47,581 nt of DNA, taken from positions 1 to 47,581 of the forward strand of contig DDFC01000037.1 in NCBI GenBank assembly GCA_002336895.1. The letters run 5' to 3'. Made by a program: the position numbers and the translations under genes. Each line of letters opens with the position of its first letter. Within the stretch, counting starts at the first letter, position 1. The notes under the pieces are model-generated. The model did no database searches, was not told where the DNA came from, and was given only the letters and a program-made list of their open reading frames with translations. Below are positions 26,101 through 33,304 of the stretch, piece after piece. This DNA is from Verrucomicrobiaceae bacterium UBA1938 (lineage in GTDB: Bacteria; Verrucomicrobiota; Verrucomicrobiia; Verrucomicrobiales; Verrucomicrobiaceae).

Positions 26101-27372
26101 ATGCTTGATGACGATTTGGCGAAAAGGCTTGTTCCGGCCAGCAAGCCACGCTGCCACAGCACCGAGCGCAGGCTGCACGCGCCACCGGTCATCGTCCTCC
26201 CGGCCAAAGAGTTGTTTCAAGCGAGGTTCATCCAGCTTCTGCGCGTCCAGCCACTCGGCGGCAAGAAATTCTTGATGAACCTGGCTGGCGAAAACCCAGG
26301 CTGAATCGTCTGACAGCTTGCGGAACAAGCGTGTCTTGCGCACTAGGTCGTCCAAGTCTCTGGTCAGCACCGGTTTGAGGCTGCCCTGCCACAATTCGGT
26401 GTGATCTTTGAAGTCGCTGGCCGTCAGTCCTTCGACTGAAGCGGATGGGAGACTGAGATTGAGCCTGCTTCTGCCAGACCAGATCATGGCTGCAGCCAAA
26501 CGGCCCGCGAGCCTGCGACACCAGTTTTCATCCAGCGTCAGCGCGGCAGCCCAGCGGCCTGAATCGTCCGGGGAGTCGGTGAGACGGCAGTGGCGGGAGA
26601 TCTGGTCTGCGATGGCCAGGGAATAGCCTTCACAAATCGATTTCTTTTCTGACTTCGAAAACTGCTCCAGCAAGCCCAGCAGCCCCTGAGGCCAGCAGGC
26701 CACGGGTCTGAGCTGATGGTCATGCATCTGGCTCCAGAAAGTTTCTGCATCTGATTTCAGCTGCTGCTGGATCGTCGTCACGGCATCGGACCGCCGCAGC
26801 GGGCAGAGCATGAGGTAGGCAGACCGGTCTGCCTGCCAGAGGGAGGCTAGGTCTTTCACGCGGTCCACCGGCCAGTCTGCCCATCGGCAGGTGATGGCGA
26901 GGTGGAAGTCGGGCTCCCCATCCGGACCTAGATGACCTAGCAGCCAGCGTTTCAACTGCGGCACAAAGTTGGGGTGCTCCAGCAAGACTTCATCCAGACC
27001 GTCGATGCACAAACGCGCCGGTCCAGTGGCACCGGCTACGAGGCGGTCAAGAGTGGCTGCGATGTCGCTGCCGAACTCTTTGCCCTCAATCCAATGGCAG
27101 TGGGAGCCAAGCCAGCCTTGCTTTCTTGCTTCTGCCAGCTCCCAGCTTTTGCCTGAGCCGGGCCTGCCCAGCAGAAAGAGGAAGGGGACACCGCTGAATG
27201 CCTGCAGAGGACGGGGCATTGAATTATCCGGCAAATGCTCCGTGCCCGGGAGTTGCGTGTGGTCCCAAAGGAAATCATCATCAATGCCGGGGTTGGCTTT
27301 CCAATAGTCCTCTGGCAGCCAGAGGCGCAGCCAAGGCTGAGATTCGAGTGGAGCTGCAATTACGTTCGACAT
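23197..27372 (-). CDS. NACHT/STAND-type NTPase with C-terminal PD-(D/E)XK-like nuclease domain (defence candidate)
   Basis: A 1391-residue cytoplasmic protein. Near the N-terminus are a Walker A motif GRPGSGKS (residues 69-76) and a NACHT-style Walker B LCIDGLDEVLL (121-131), marking a STAND ATPase. A very long helical region of about 1000 residues follows, with HEAT/TPR-like repeats and no transmembrane segment. The last 120 residues look like a restriction-endonuclease fold: D1282 (RTDVLV), the E1300-L-K1302 pair (VLIELKK) and a Q-x3-Y motif at Q1321 (TQLRDTY), followed by a GLFIVAWTP strand. In known antiphage Avs proteins the nuclease is usually at the N-terminus; here it is C-terminal. 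Base composition is clearly more AT-rich than in flanking genes, especially 24-25.6 kb, pointing to transfer. It is divergent, across 36 bases, from a regulator-nucleotidyltransferase pair. The nuclease assignment is by motif only. Confidence 0.85.
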   Translation of the reverse strand: MSNVIAAPLESQPWLRLWLPEDYWKANPGIDDDFLWDHTQLPGTEHLPDNSMPRPLQAFSGVPFLFLLGRPGSGKSWELAEARKQGWLGSHCHWIEGKEFGSDIAATLDRLVAGATGPARLCIDGLDEVLLEHPNFVPQLKRWLLGHLGPDGEPDFHLAITCRWADWPVDRVKDLASLWQADRSAYLMLCPLRRSDAVTTIQQQLKSDAETFWSQMHDHQLRPVACWPQGLLGLLEQFSKSEKKSICEGYSLAIADQISRHCRLTDSPDDSGRWAAALTLDENWCRRLAGRLAAAMIWSGRSRLNLSLPSASVEGLTASDFKDHTELWQGSLKPVLTRDLDDLVRKTRLFRKLSDDSAWVFASQVHQEFLAAEWLDAQKLDEPRLKQLFGREDDDRWRVQPALGAVAAWLAGRNKPFRQIVIKHDPLVLLRMDGARIAESERSEVVEALLDATEQIGVLDPAIRQAHLGSVAHSGLHAQLERWLRRSDVCEAAKELALEIAEKTRLESLAPVLWELCPEVTGRVKNEMAGALYHLAKSPEYDAKWQSVLRGDMPIDGYGTLLGAAIELQINSGKRPVADALEWLVPARHFDVYGLFDSVVRILPEKLTLDDLPAVFAKLAENPVLVRDTLETPNHLHKAAIKLAVSHFAKPEVARVLCKYWHRCLVDNVSPHHDLNSGWKAEELGIKNDDHRRSIIRALMLHPSFVIDTEMKWIRSNEYMIIDDDFDWGLAELFRAAPEDRWRWALMLRLPLWKADLQGERGSRLNEAWATMPEIHAILPKPEIGENLSHAIIRLSEESRLKKESEAAGWQSQREERDAKYKADLDRYTQKCKKLHEEGQMTWGGVVRALAARAHGAGPSMVTYEPISKIGSDDGWMIEAAIRYLLDKKHVEISDGIGGLLALAACLPRVFEDDVLRDAIGRNWLAPMLADFSMSSLGKVPEGISLELFAKWFPDKLPSALEAVIRRRYLNKGELGELHSFQSIWSEECGVRLAQILRDEPVQVEGFFNAMRMLAEKNESLAVFVVRFWLEKEKSNTLNHGQKAALIGAALLMFDGRCVKDAFDSDLLNCLEVVRDAIWRFVWMLDFHDWRIDFSNWSDVSIQLVAELCGRAYTRVGRRLSSGRSFGEVTGEDEAIDFRDRIIGEATQRGIYLDLPVTVDQDTPEEAVSRLHAVNWHRNEATKARLRASRDLLLPTSLFRLCSTPHARLARDADELMAAVVASVRRWEQSLRNGGWRHLWDLRPLRARGEEDIAKELRDWLHADLNIITEREVELRSERRTDVLVQTLTQWGQKLTVLIELKKVRKDKTNAKERRTAMQTQLRDTYLAQRLNEGWTHGLFIVAWTPEPGHKLDSNEAMQAEAEFLEKQAVDLSKPPFVLAGMVVDARTVKK

Positions 27373-27387
27373 TCGCGATTCGCGAAT
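27372..27387. promoter_or_regulatory. Palindromic operator-like site between the divergent NTPase and antitoxin genes
   Basis: The perfect palindrome ATTCGCGAAT (27378-27387) sits within a tandem ATTCGCG repeat that begins at 27371 and overlaps the NTPase start codon. A TATAGTAT -10-like box follows at once, about 20 bases before the regulator start. A repressor bound here could control both directions; autoregulation by the adjacent winged-helix protein is inference. Confidence 0.5.
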
Positions 27388-27408
27388 ATAGTATCACCAT
27401 TCTCCAAA

Positions 27409-27939
27409 ATGCTCAAGCCCCATGACATTATTGTGGCCCTCAAGCTGATCCGCCCGAGCCCAGATGCTGAAGTGCCGACTTACGCCCGGCTAGCAAGTGG
27501 GGTGGGCTTGAGCGCCTCAGAAGCCCACGCAGCCGTGGAACGCGGTTTGCGGGCAGGCCTGCTGAGAAAGGACCCGCTCTCCGAAAGAACCATGCCCATG
27601 GCGAACCTGACGGCGTTGCGTGAATTCCTGGTGCATGGCCTCAAGTATGTGTGGCCGGCAGAGCGGGGGGCCGTGGCACGAGGCATCCCAACCGCTACAA
27701 GCGTGAGCACGATTGCTGCTGTCCTGAATGTTCCCGCACCAGCCATGCCGCACGTCTGGCCGAAGCCGGATGGCACTGTGCGGGGGGAGACCATCGAGCC
27801 GCTTTATCCGAGGGTGGTGAGCCTTTGCCCCAGTGATCCCGAGCTTCACGAGTGGCTGGCGCTCATCGACATCATTCGTCTCAAAGCTGGCCGTGAAGCA
27901 GCGCTGGCAGCCAACGAAATCGAACGACGACTGCAATGA
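27409..27939 (+). CDS. Winged-helix regulator/antitoxin partner of a nucleotidyltransferase
   Basis: A 176-residue protein whose N-terminal 75 residues look like a winged helix: KPHDIIVALKLI, then TYARLASGVGLSASEAHAAVERGLRAGLL as helix-turn-helix, then a short wing. The remaining part has the pattern LREFLVHGLKYVWPAERG, RGIPTA, VWPKPDGTVRG and PLYPR, with a C-terminal charged helix. This pattern is found in small regulators encoded just upstream of nucleotidyltransferases. I use the ATG at 27409 because the open frame upstream overlaps the divergent NTPase gene. Its stop overlaps the next gene by four bases (ATGA), so the two are translationally coupled, as in AbiEi/AbiEii and similar toxin-antitoxin pairs. 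The antitoxin role is inferred from this context. Confidence 0.8.
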   Translation: MLKPHDIIVALKLIRPSPDAEVPTYARLASGVGLSASEAHAAVERGLRAGLLRKDPLSERTMPMANLTALREFLVHGLKYVWPAERGAVARGIPTATSVSTIAAVLNVPAPAMPHVWPKPDGTVRGETIEPLYPRVVSLCPSDPELHEWLALIDIIRLKAGREAALAANEIERRLQ

Positions 27940-28700
27940 GCGATCTTATCGATGCCAACCAATGCCGCAGTCTCATTGCCGAACTGGCAGGCCTGCTGCC
28001 CCCCTTGTTCAAACAGCAGGCGGAACGGCGCATTGTATCCTTTGGAGAAACAGAGGAAGCCCCAGACCTGCGCACCCGCTGGGACCCGGTGTTTACGGGA
28101 GGAGGCATTGTGCAACTGCTGATTACAGATCCTGCCGCACCTCCGGCATCCCTCACCAAGGATCTGGACGCAGTCATCGAAATCGCCAGCTACGCAGATT
28201 ACACCGAAGTGGAAAATGCGCTTCGAGCTGCCGGATTTGTGCAATCCTTCCAGGACCAGGCAGCCATTGTTGCGTGGTATTGGAAGGGGCGCCGAGTGGA
28301 CATTCTGCCGCACAAACCTTTCCCACTCATCAGCACTACCAACCGTTGGTTCCCGTGGGTATTGGAAGATCCTCTGCGCTTTGAAATGCAGACTGGGAAG
28401 CATGCCTGGATTGCCTCAGCGCCAAGCTTTCTGTCCACCAAGTTTGAGGCGTTTTTTTCACGCGGGGGTGGTGACTACTTAAAGAGCAAAGACATCGAGG
28501 ACATTCTGGCCGTTGTGGATGGAAGACCCGAACTGGCTGGCGAGCTGACAGATGCGCCGCGCGAGGTCTCCAGTTTTGTGAGCAAGTGCTTCTGGGACCT
28601 TTTATCCAACCGTGCATTTCTCGATGCCATGCCTTATCTGATTCCAGACAGCGGCCGCGAATCACTCTTGGTGGCACGTCTCAAGGTCATGTGTACATAG
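27936..28700 (+). CDS. AbiEii/MenT-like nucleotidyltransferase (toxin candidate)
   Basis: A 254-residue protein of the DNA polymerase beta-type nucleotidyltransferase superfamily. A glycine-rich motif (FTGGG, residues 53-57) precedes the metal-binding D76-L-D78 in TKDLDAVIEI. A third acidic residue is D122 in RRVDILP, and a helical segment STKFEAFF...GGGDYLKSKDIEDIL (K169, D180, K185, D186) matches the lysine/aspartate region of AbiEii-family toxins. In that family the enzymes transfer nucleotides to tRNA or other targets and are held in check by the upstream protein. Coupling by ATGA overlap with a winged-helix gene fits a type IV toxin-antitoxin layout. It could alternatively serve as a signal generator or accessory enzyme for the divergent NTPase. 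Confidence 0.82.
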   Translation: MSDLIDANQCRSLIAELAGLLPPLFKQQAERRIVSFGETEEAPDLRTRWDPVFTGGGIVQLLITDPAAPPASLTKDLDAVIEIASYADYTEVENALRAAGFVQSFQDQAAIVAWYWKGRRVDILPHKPFPLISTTNRWFPWVLEDPLRFEMQTGKHAWIASAPSFLSTKFEAFFSRGGGDYLKSKDIEDILAVVDGRPELAGELTDAPREVSSFVSKCFWDLLSNRAFLDAMPYLIPDSGRESLLVARLKVMCT

Positions 28701-28758
28701 CCTCAGGCCTTCCGGCATTCGCCAAGGCAGCTGGTCGCCGAAAAATGGAAAGGGCAGC

Positions 28759-29490
28759 TCACGCCCCGCGCAGCTTGCTCACATCATAGAGGGTGAGCAT
28801 GGAGGCGAGGACTTCGTCTTTCTTCCCCTGCTTGAGCTGGTCGAAGGTGACGTACTTGCCGGGCAGCAGGCGGAAGTGGCCGGAGCGGGTGCGGCGCAGG
28901 GCGCTGAGGTGCGCGCCGCAGCCGAGCTTCTGACCCACATCGTGCGCGTAGGTGCGGACGTAGAAGCCCTTGCTGCACACCACGCGGAAGTCCACGTACG
29001 GCGGCTCAAAGCGGGTGATCTCGTAGTCGTACACACGCACAAAGCGGGGCTCGCGCTCGACCTCCTGGCCTTTGCGCGCCAGCTTGTAGAGCGGCACGCC
29101 GTCCACCTTGATGGCGGAGACCATGGGCGGCATCTGGTAGAAGTCTCCGCGCATGGTGTCAAAGGCGGCCTTCACCTGCTCGAGCGTGAGATCGGCGGGC
29201 ACGGGCTTTTCTTCGGTGACTTCGCCTTCGGCATCCTGGCTGTTGGTGGTCTGCCCCAGCTTCAGGGTGCCCACGTATTCCTTGTCCTCGGACATGAGGA
29301 GATCGGAGAGGCGGGTGCCGTTTCCGAGCACGAGGATGAGCATGCCGGTGGCCATGGGGTCGAGCGTGCCGCAGTGGCCGATCTTCTTCATGTTCAGGCA
29401 GCGCCGGGCGACGGCCACCACATCGTGCGAGGTCATGTCCTGGCCTTTGTCCACCAGGAGGACACCGCTAATCAATTCGTCTGACTTCAT
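28759..29490 (-). CDS. truB: tRNA pseudouridine(55) synthase
   Basis: A 243-residue enzyme that converts uridine 55 in the T loop of tRNAs to pseudouridine. The N-terminal LLVDKGQDMTSHDVV motif, the catalytic motif GHCGTLDPMATGML with D44, the MPPMVSAIKVDGVPLYKLARKG segment and the SKGFYVRTYAHDVG motif are all typical of TruB. The usual C-terminal PUA-like extension is absent, giving a short version close to 240 residues. Its start overlaps the end of the upstream nrnA gene by 23 bases, so the two are translated from one message. The truB-nrnA pairing is common, often after rbfA. Confidence 0.96.
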   Translation of the reverse strand: MKSDELISGVLLVDKGQDMTSHDVVAVARRCLNMKKIGHCGTLDPMATGMLILVLGNGTRLSDLLMSEDKEYVGTLKLGQTTNSQDAEGEVTEEKPVPADLTLEQVKAAFDTMRGDFYQMPPMVSAIKVDGVPLYKLARKGQEVEREPRFVRVYDYEITRFEPPYVDFRVVCSKGFYVRTYAHDVGQKLGCGAHLSALRRTRSGHFRLLPGKYVTFDQLKQGKKDEVLASMLTLYDVSKLRGA

Positions 29491-30454
29491 GTTCGAGTAC
29501 TTCCAAAAATTTCTGTGCGGCCTCTTCGATGGGGCCTTTCATCCGGGTGCCTGAGGCCATGCGGTGGCCGCCGCCGCCGAAGTGGCCGCAGACCACGGAG
29601 ACGTCGAGGCGGCTGTCCTTGGAGCGGGCGCTCACGCGCACCTTGCCATCCGGCATGTCTTCAAAAATGACGCAGCCCACCACGGAGTCCACCATGCGGA
29701 GGATGTCGATGAGCCCCTCGGTGTCTCCAGGCTGCATGCCCACGGCGTCCATCAGCTCGCGGCGGAGCTGCCAGCTCAGCACGCGGCCATCGGCGCTGAA
29801 TTTCATGTGGTTGAGCATGTCACGCATGAGCTCCAGACGGCGCAGCGGGTAGGACTGATAAATGAGCTGCGCCAGGCGCGCGGTGTCCAGCCCGGCCTCG
29901 ATCATCTCCGCCACGATGCGGTGCGTGCGCGCATTCACATTGGAAAACTGGAAGGAGCCCGTGTCTGTGGAGATGGCCACAAAGAGATTCTGCCGCACGG
30001 CATCGTCGATGGGCAGCCCGTGCTCGCTCAGGAGATTGTAGATGATCTGGCCGGTGGCGGGGGAGTCCGCGTCGATGAAATTAAGCTGGCCGTAGCCGGG
30101 GTTGGTGGGGTGGTGGTCGATGTTGACCAGCAGCGGGGCGGCATCCAGCAGCGCCTTGGTCCTGGCCCCCACGCGCTCGTGGGTGGAGGTGTCCAGCGCG
30201 ATGGCGAGGTCCAGCCCCAGAGGCTCGGTGCCGGGCTGCACCACGGTGTCTGTGCCGGGCAGAAAGGCCAGGTGGCCGGGCACGCCATCCTCCAGCATGG
30301 CGATGACGTCCTTTCCCAGCGCACGCAGGCTGAGCACGAGGCCGAGCACGGAGCCCACGGCATCTCCATCCGGGCGTACATGGGCCACCACGGCAATGCG
30401 ATGCGCAGAGCGCAGGGCGGCGGCGATTTCAGCGGTGGTGGCGTTGGCGGGCAT
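29468..30454 (-). CDS. nrnA: DHH-family oligoribonuclease/pAp phosphatase
   Basis: A 328-residue DHH/DHHA1 phosphoesterase. NrnA enzymes degrade short RNAs (nanoRNAs) and hydrolyse 3'-phosphoadenosine 5'-phosphate in the cytoplasm. Signatures are HVRPDGDAVGS at residues 25-35, the DHH motif at 113-115 (NIDHHPTN), the STDTGSFQFSNV segment and the C-terminal DHHA1 motif HFGGGGHRMASG. Length is normal. The ATG at 30454 is preferred; the frame is open 28 codons further but without domain content. It lies directly upstream of truB with a 23-base overlap, so expression is probably coupled. Confidence 0.94.
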   Translation of the reverse strand: MPANATTAEIAAALRSAHRIAVVAHVRPDGDAVGSVLGLVLSLRALGKDVIAMLEDGVPGHLAFLPGTDTVVQPGTEPLGLDLAIALDTSTHERVGARTKALLDAAPLLVNIDHHPTNPGYGQLNFIDADSPATGQIIYNLLSEHGLPIDDAVRQNLFVAISTDTGSFQFSNVNARTHRIVAEMIEAGLDTARLAQLIYQSYPLRRLELMRDMLNHMKFSADGRVLSWQLRRELMDAVGMQPGDTEGLIDILRMVDSVVGCVIFEDMPDGKVRVSARSKDSRLDVSVVCGHFGGGGHRMASGTRMKGPIEEAAQKFLEVLEHEVRRID

Positions 30455-30688
30455 CAGAATCCGGGGGGTGGGCACAAAGCACCAGCGGCAGAAACGTGCA
30501 AGGCGAAGATGAGACACTTTCGCGTGCGCGCCAGACACAGGCAGTTTTCACGCGAGGCAGTTTGGCCTTGGCGTTTGGCCGTGGTGCGCTTGAATGCGCG
30601 GCCCCAGACGCATGAGGAAAAAGCCCGCCGCCAGCTCCCGCACACCCCTGCCCGCACCGCAGCGGGCGCAGCCCCCTGCCCTGCGCGC

Positions 30689-31204
30689 ATGAGCGACTCC
30701 GAGGCCCCCTCTCTGCCGCTTTTCACGCCACGCTCCTGGGCCGTGGCCGGTGCTCCGCTGACAGGCGCAGGCTCGCTGCCACCTGTGCAGCAAAAGGATG
30801 TCACGGCAGGGCTGGATCTTTTTCAGGCCGCGCCTGCAGCCGAGACCGAAGCCACCGCCGACGGCTACACCGCGTGGAAGACCGCCATGGCCGCCGAGAA
30901 AGCGGCGGAGCAGGCGCGCCAGCGCAGCGCAGAGCTGCCCATGCAGGCCGATGCAGACGGCTTCACCCGCTGGCGGCAGGAGGCCGAGGAGGCCCGCCGC
31001 GCCTTTGAGAAACGCTGGGGCATCCCGCCCGGCAAAATGGTGCGCGTGCTCCTGCGCGGCGAATCCCGCGAACGCGAGGGCCTGCTGCGCCTGGCCGAGG
31101 AGCCTCCCGAAAAAGCCGCCACCACCTCCGCCAAAGACCTGCGCCTCGTACTTGGAGGCTACACCTTCAGCGCCGCGCAGATCGTGAGCCTGGTGCGGGT
31201 GTGA
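30689..31204 (+). CDS. Hypothetical Ala/Glu-rich protein
   Basis: A 171-residue protein starting MSDSEAPSLPLF, with a Pro/Ala-rich disordered first 60 residues. A strongly charged helix (YTAWKTAMAAEKAAEQARQR and GFTRWRQEAEEARRAFEKRW) follows, and the end is a compact GYTFSAAQIVSLVRV tail. I do not recognise the family. The ATG at 30689 begins clear coding sequence; the upstream part of the same open frame lies antisense to nrnA and is a shadow. The lpxI start is 68 bases beyond its stop on the same strand, so the two may be co-transcribed. Confidence 0.6.
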   Translation: MSDSEAPSLPLFTPRSWAVAGAPLTGAGSLPPVQQKDVTAGLDLFQAAPAAETEATADGYTAWKTAMAAEKAAEQARQRSAELPMQADADGFTRWRQEAEEARRAFEKRWGIPPGKMVRVLLRGESREREGLLRLAEEPPEKAATTSAKDLRLVLGGYTFSAAQIVSLVRV

Positions 31205-31272
31205 GGGGCTTGCGATGTGGTTTCCCGATTGATCGCCCCCGCTTCAGCGTCCAGTTTCGAAATCTGACACGA

Positions 31273-32091
31273 ATGACCGCGCCCAATCTCGACAACATCG
31301 CCCTCATCGCCGGAAACGGCATTTATCCGGAAACCTTTGTGGCGGCGGCGCGCAAGGCGGGGGTGCGCAAGCTGGTGGCGGCGGCGTTTACGAATGAGAC
31401 GAAGCCGGAGCTGGCGGGGATGGTGGACGCGATCGAGTGGTTCCGCGTGGGCCAGCTGGGCAAGATGATCTCCTTTTTCAAAAAGCAGGGCGTGACGCAG
31501 ACGGTGATGGTGGGCCAGATAGCGCCCAAGAACCTCTTCGACCTGCGCCCGGACCTGCGCACGCTCATCATGATGGCGCGGCTGAAGGAGCGGAATGCGG
31601 AGACGCTGTTTGGCGGCATCGCCAATGAGCTGGCGAAGGACGGCATCACGCTGCTGCCGGCCACGACATTTCTTGAAGATCTGATGCCCCGGGCCGGACA
31701 CGTGGCGGGGCCGCAGATCAAGAAGCGCCGCGTGGAGGATGCTGAGTATGGATTCAAAATAGCCAAGGAGAGCAGCCGCCTGGACATCGGCCAGACGGTG
31801 GTGGTGAAGAACGGGACCGTGCTGGCGGTGGAGGCCTTTGAGGGCACGAATGAAGCCGTCAAACGCGGCGGCTCCCTGGGCCGCGGCGGGGCCACGATGG
31901 TAAAAGTGTCCAAGCCGAATCAGGACATGCGCTTTGACGTGCCCGTGGTGGGTCCGGAGACGATCCGTACGGCGGCTGCGGCGGGGGTGGACGTGATCGC
32001 GGTGGAGGCAGGCATGACCCTGCTGCTGGGGCGCGAGGAGGTCTTCCGCCTATGCCTGGAGCTGAAGGTGACGCTGCTGGCGCTGGGGTGA
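31273..32091 (+). CDS. lpxI: UDP-2,3-diacylglucosamine pyrophosphatase LpxI
   Basis: A 272-residue LpxI-family enzyme that cleaves UDP-2,3-diacylglucosamine to lipid X and UMP in the lipid A pathway, replacing LpxH in many non-enteric bacteria. Family features are ALIAGNGIYPETFVAAA at the N-terminus, the QLGKMISFFKKQGVTQTVMVGQI segment, LTLIMMARLK-like and FLEDLMPRAG motifs, and the C-terminal domain with VVVKNGTVLAVEAFEGT and DMRFDVPVVGPETI. Length matches the family. The ATG at 31273 precedes the N-terminal domain directly. Its presence shows the organism makes a lipid A-containing outer membrane. Confidence 0.94.
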   Translation: MTAPNLDNIALIAGNGIYPETFVAAARKAGVRKLVAAAFTNETKPELAGMVDAIEWFRVGQLGKMISFFKKQGVTQTVMVGQIAPKNLFDLRPDLRTLIMMARLKERNAETLFGGIANELAKDGITLLPATTFLEDLMPRAGHVAGPQIKKRRVEDAEYGFKIAKESSRLDIGQTVVVKNGTVLAVEAFEGTNEAVKRGGSLGRGGATMVKVSKPNQDMRFDVPVVGPETIRTAAAAGVDVIAVEAGMTLLLGREEVFRLCLELKVTLLALG

Positions 32092-32202
32092 AATTTTTTT
32101 CTCGCGTTTTGGCGCCGGGTTGGGTCTAATCGATGTGGGACCGGGTTAATTCCGGCCCCTGCATAACATCATAACCAACCCATAAAAGGACACATAAACA
32201 AA

Positions 32203-33093
32203 ATGAAAACGAAAAGAAACCAAGCCTTCACTCTCATCGAGTTGTTGGTGGTGATCACGATCATCGCGATCCTCGCGAGCCTGGCCGTGCCCGCCTTCAC
32301 CATGGTGCAGACCCAAGGCAATCAGATGAAGGGCGTGAACAACGCCAAGCAGATCATCCTCTCGCTGAAGCAGTTCTCCAAGGACAACAACAGCCAGTAT
32401 CCTGACTCTGTGCCAAATCCGCTCTCAGGCGGCACCGCCCAGAGCGCCAATGACGCCTTCCGCTTCATGATCCAGGAGCAGATCGTGACGGACGAGCGCA
32501 TCTTTGGCTGCCCCGCCGGCTACACCCCGGACAACGTCATCGGCCAGCCGCCAAACTACGGCAACGCCCTCATGCCCGGCGAAAACCACTGGGCCATGAC
32601 CGGCGGCCAGACCGACACCAGCGTGGGCAACATGCCCATCGTGTTTGAAAACCCCGTGAATGCAGGCTGGCCTCCGCAGTGGAACGCCGACCTGGCAGGC
32701 CAGGTGAAACCCGGCCGCACATGGACCGGTGGCAAGATCATCATCGGCCGCAATGACGGCTCCGTGTCTGTGGAAGCCCTCTCCGGCAAGCGCGGCATGG
32801 TGGGTCCGAAGATCATGCCTGGCGGCATGGACTCCTTTACCCAGGCTGCCCAGAACATCCCGCAGCGCGTGCTGCCGGTGGTGTACGGCAACCAGGGCCA
32901 GGGAACCGGCCCGAACATCGGCGGCGCCATGAACAACGGCGGCCCTCCTTCTGCCTTTGGCAATCCCGGCCTGCCTCCGGCCCCCGGCATGAGCCCCGCC
33001 CCTGGCGGCTTTCCCCCTGCCGGCTACCCGCCTGCAGCCCCCGGCGCCCCCGGCGCTCCTGGTGGCCTGCCCCCCTCCCCCATCGGCCAGTAA
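32203..33093 (+). CDS. Prepilin-like protein with type IV pilin/G-type N-terminus
   Basis: A 296-residue protein with a classic type IV prepilin leader: a short basic start (MKTKRNQA), then FTLIELLVVITIIAILASLA, cleaved before F9 by a prepilin peptidase. The glutamate at position +5 is present. The mature part resembles the DUF1559/type II secretion G-like pseudopilins common in Verrucomicrobia, with the AKQIILSLKQFSKDNNSQYPDS helix. An unusual Gly/Pro-rich tail of about 70 residues (PPAPGMSPAPGGFPPAGYPP-like) ends the protein. AAAAGGACAC lies 17 bases upstream of the ATG as a possible ribosome binding site. An intrinsic terminator follows the gene. It may be a secretion-machine pseudopilin or a stand-alone surface fibre subunit; no pilus assembly genes are nearby. 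Confidence 0.88.
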   Translation: MKTKRNQAFTLIELLVVITIIAILASLAVPAFTMVQTQGNQMKGVNNAKQIILSLKQFSKDNNSQYPDSVPNPLSGGTAQSANDAFRFMIQEQIVTDERIFGCPAGYTPDNVIGQPPNYGNALMPGENHWAMTGGQTDTSVGNMPIVFENPVNAGWPPQWNADLAGQVKPGRTWTGGKIIIGRNDGSVSVEALSGKRGMVGPKIMPGGMDSFTQAAQNIPQRVLPVVYGNQGQGTGPNIGGAMNNGGPPSAFGNPGLPPAPGMSPAPGGFPPAGYPPAAPGAPGAPGGLPPSPIGQ

Positions 33094-33143
33094 TGGCATG
33101 GGCCCACAGCCCCCAGCGGCTGTGCTGACCTAAAGCCAATCAC

Positions 33144-33178
33144 GCCGCCGGATGCACCCCATCCGGCGGCTTTTTTTT
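33144..33178 (+). terminator. Intrinsic terminator after the prepilin-like gene
   Basis: GCCGCCGGATG and CATCCGGCGGC form a perfect eleven-base stem (five-base loop) followed by eight T residues. It lies about 50 bases beyond the gene's stop. Confidence 0.93.
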
Positions 33179-33304
33179 GCACCTGAAGCAGCCGGTTTGC
33201 AGGCAAACCACTTGACCCCCACCCCGGCATCTCGGATTACTATTATCGGGTGAAAATTGCAGGCCGCCTGCCGCTCACCCACCTCTCCCGACATCCCCCC
33301 GCAC

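Noticed and set aside
29564..30688. Upstream part of a 546-codon plus-strand frame ending at 31204
   Set aside because: It lies antisense to nrnA and is a shadow; only the part from the ATG at 30689 looks coding.
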